This document shows positions 13,264 to 13,287 of a stretch of DNA of 13,287 bases, in pieces. The position numbers and the translations under genes were made by a program. Under the pieces are notes generated by a model. The model was not told the DNA's origin. It saw nothing but the letters and a program-made list of their open reading frames with translations, and searched no databases. How positions within the stretch are numbered: position 1 is the first letter of the stretch; each line of letters begins with the position of its first letter. The stretch comes from Candidatus Moraniibacteriota bacterium (GTDB lineage: Bacteria; Patescibacteriota; Minisyncoccia; Moranbacterales; UBA2206), in the NCBI GenBank assembly GCA_027351145.1, contig DAIEIZ010000005.1, positions 1 to 13,287 on the forward strand. The letters run 5' to 3'.

Positions 13264-13287
13264 ACTAGATTCCCGCCTCCGCGGGAA
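13264..13287 (-). repeat. REP-like hairpin repeat, right copy (may continue past the window)
   Basis: ACTAGATTCCCGCCTCCGCGGGAA contains a perfect 7-bp hairpin (TTCCCGC and GCGGGAA around a 4-nt loop). Read on the minus strand it matches the left copy at 13104-13128 with two differences. The window ends within or at the end of the repeat. Confidence 0.72.

Larger units (their letters stand above)
13104..13287. mobile_element. Candidate REPIN/MITE-like element bounded by inverted REP-like repeats (right end at window edge)
   Basis: Two REP-like hairpins in opposite orientation enclose about 135 bp of AT-rich DNA with no open frame. Weak inner inverted matches support a symmetric unit: GACTTAG near the left copy and CTAAG near the right. 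REPINs and small MITEs have this form and depend on a transposase encoded elsewhere. The element touches the window end, so its true right boundary and any target-site duplication cannot be seen. Confidence 0.45.

Noticed and set aside
1..13287. Alternative genetic code (TGA as Gly or Trp) as in some CPR groups
   Set aside because: uvrB and uvrA end at TGA where the families end, Trp is read from TGG, and no gene here contains an in-frame TGA.

Overview
The window is AT-rich, tightly packed bacterial DNA that reads with the standard genetic code: TGA is used as a stop in uvrB and uvrA. The content suggests a Patescibacteria/CPR genome, probably a Parcubacteria-like lineage. The clues are an archaeal-type cupin glucose-6-phosphate isomerase, a membrane-anchored solute-binding protein next to secG with no permease genes, a shortened UvrC, a CPR/DPANN-style single-cysteine thioredoxin-fold membrane protein, A-rich start regions almost without Shine-Dalgarno sequences, and short-period repeats. 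The lineage is inferred from gene content, not from a marker tree.

Left part, minus strand (about 3285 down to 50): a promoter, secG, a family 5 solute-binding protein, a TAC-periodic inverted-repeat spacer, a cupin glucose-6-phosphate isomerase (pgiA), a stand-alone type II mannose-6-phosphate isomerase cupin, and a strong intrinsic terminator. Divergent, plus strand (from 3427): a promoter, then a mannose-1-phosphate guanylyltransferase (manC) that lacks the usual C-terminal cupin, with uvrB 2 nt after it. The two cupin enzymes and ManC can be joined as G6P to F6P to M6P, then M1P to GDP-mannose; the phosphomannomutase is not in the window.

Right part, plus strand: uvrB, a membrane-anchored thioredoxin-fold protein with its own promoter and terminator, a LexA-like self-cleaving repressor with a promoter overlapped by a perfect inverted repeat, then uvrA-uvrC from another promoter. 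All three nucleotide excision repair genes and a candidate SOS regulator thus lie within 8.6 kb, but as several transcription units. The right edge holds two inverted REP-like hairpin sequences that resemble a REPIN or MITE.

The most unusual signal is a heptamer repeat, AATTTCY, present as four tandem copies inside the coding sequence of both uvrA and uvrC without breaking either frame. The AATTTCC unit is stop-free in all six frames and always gives the same cyclic heptapeptide, so it can enter genes without truncating them. Other oddities are a solute-binding protein with no ATG/GTG/TTG start before its membrane segment, a UvrC without HhH domain and with only two of four Fe-S cysteines, a Cys-to-His change in a UvrA zinc finger, and a UmuD-like Cys-Gly cleavage site in LexA.
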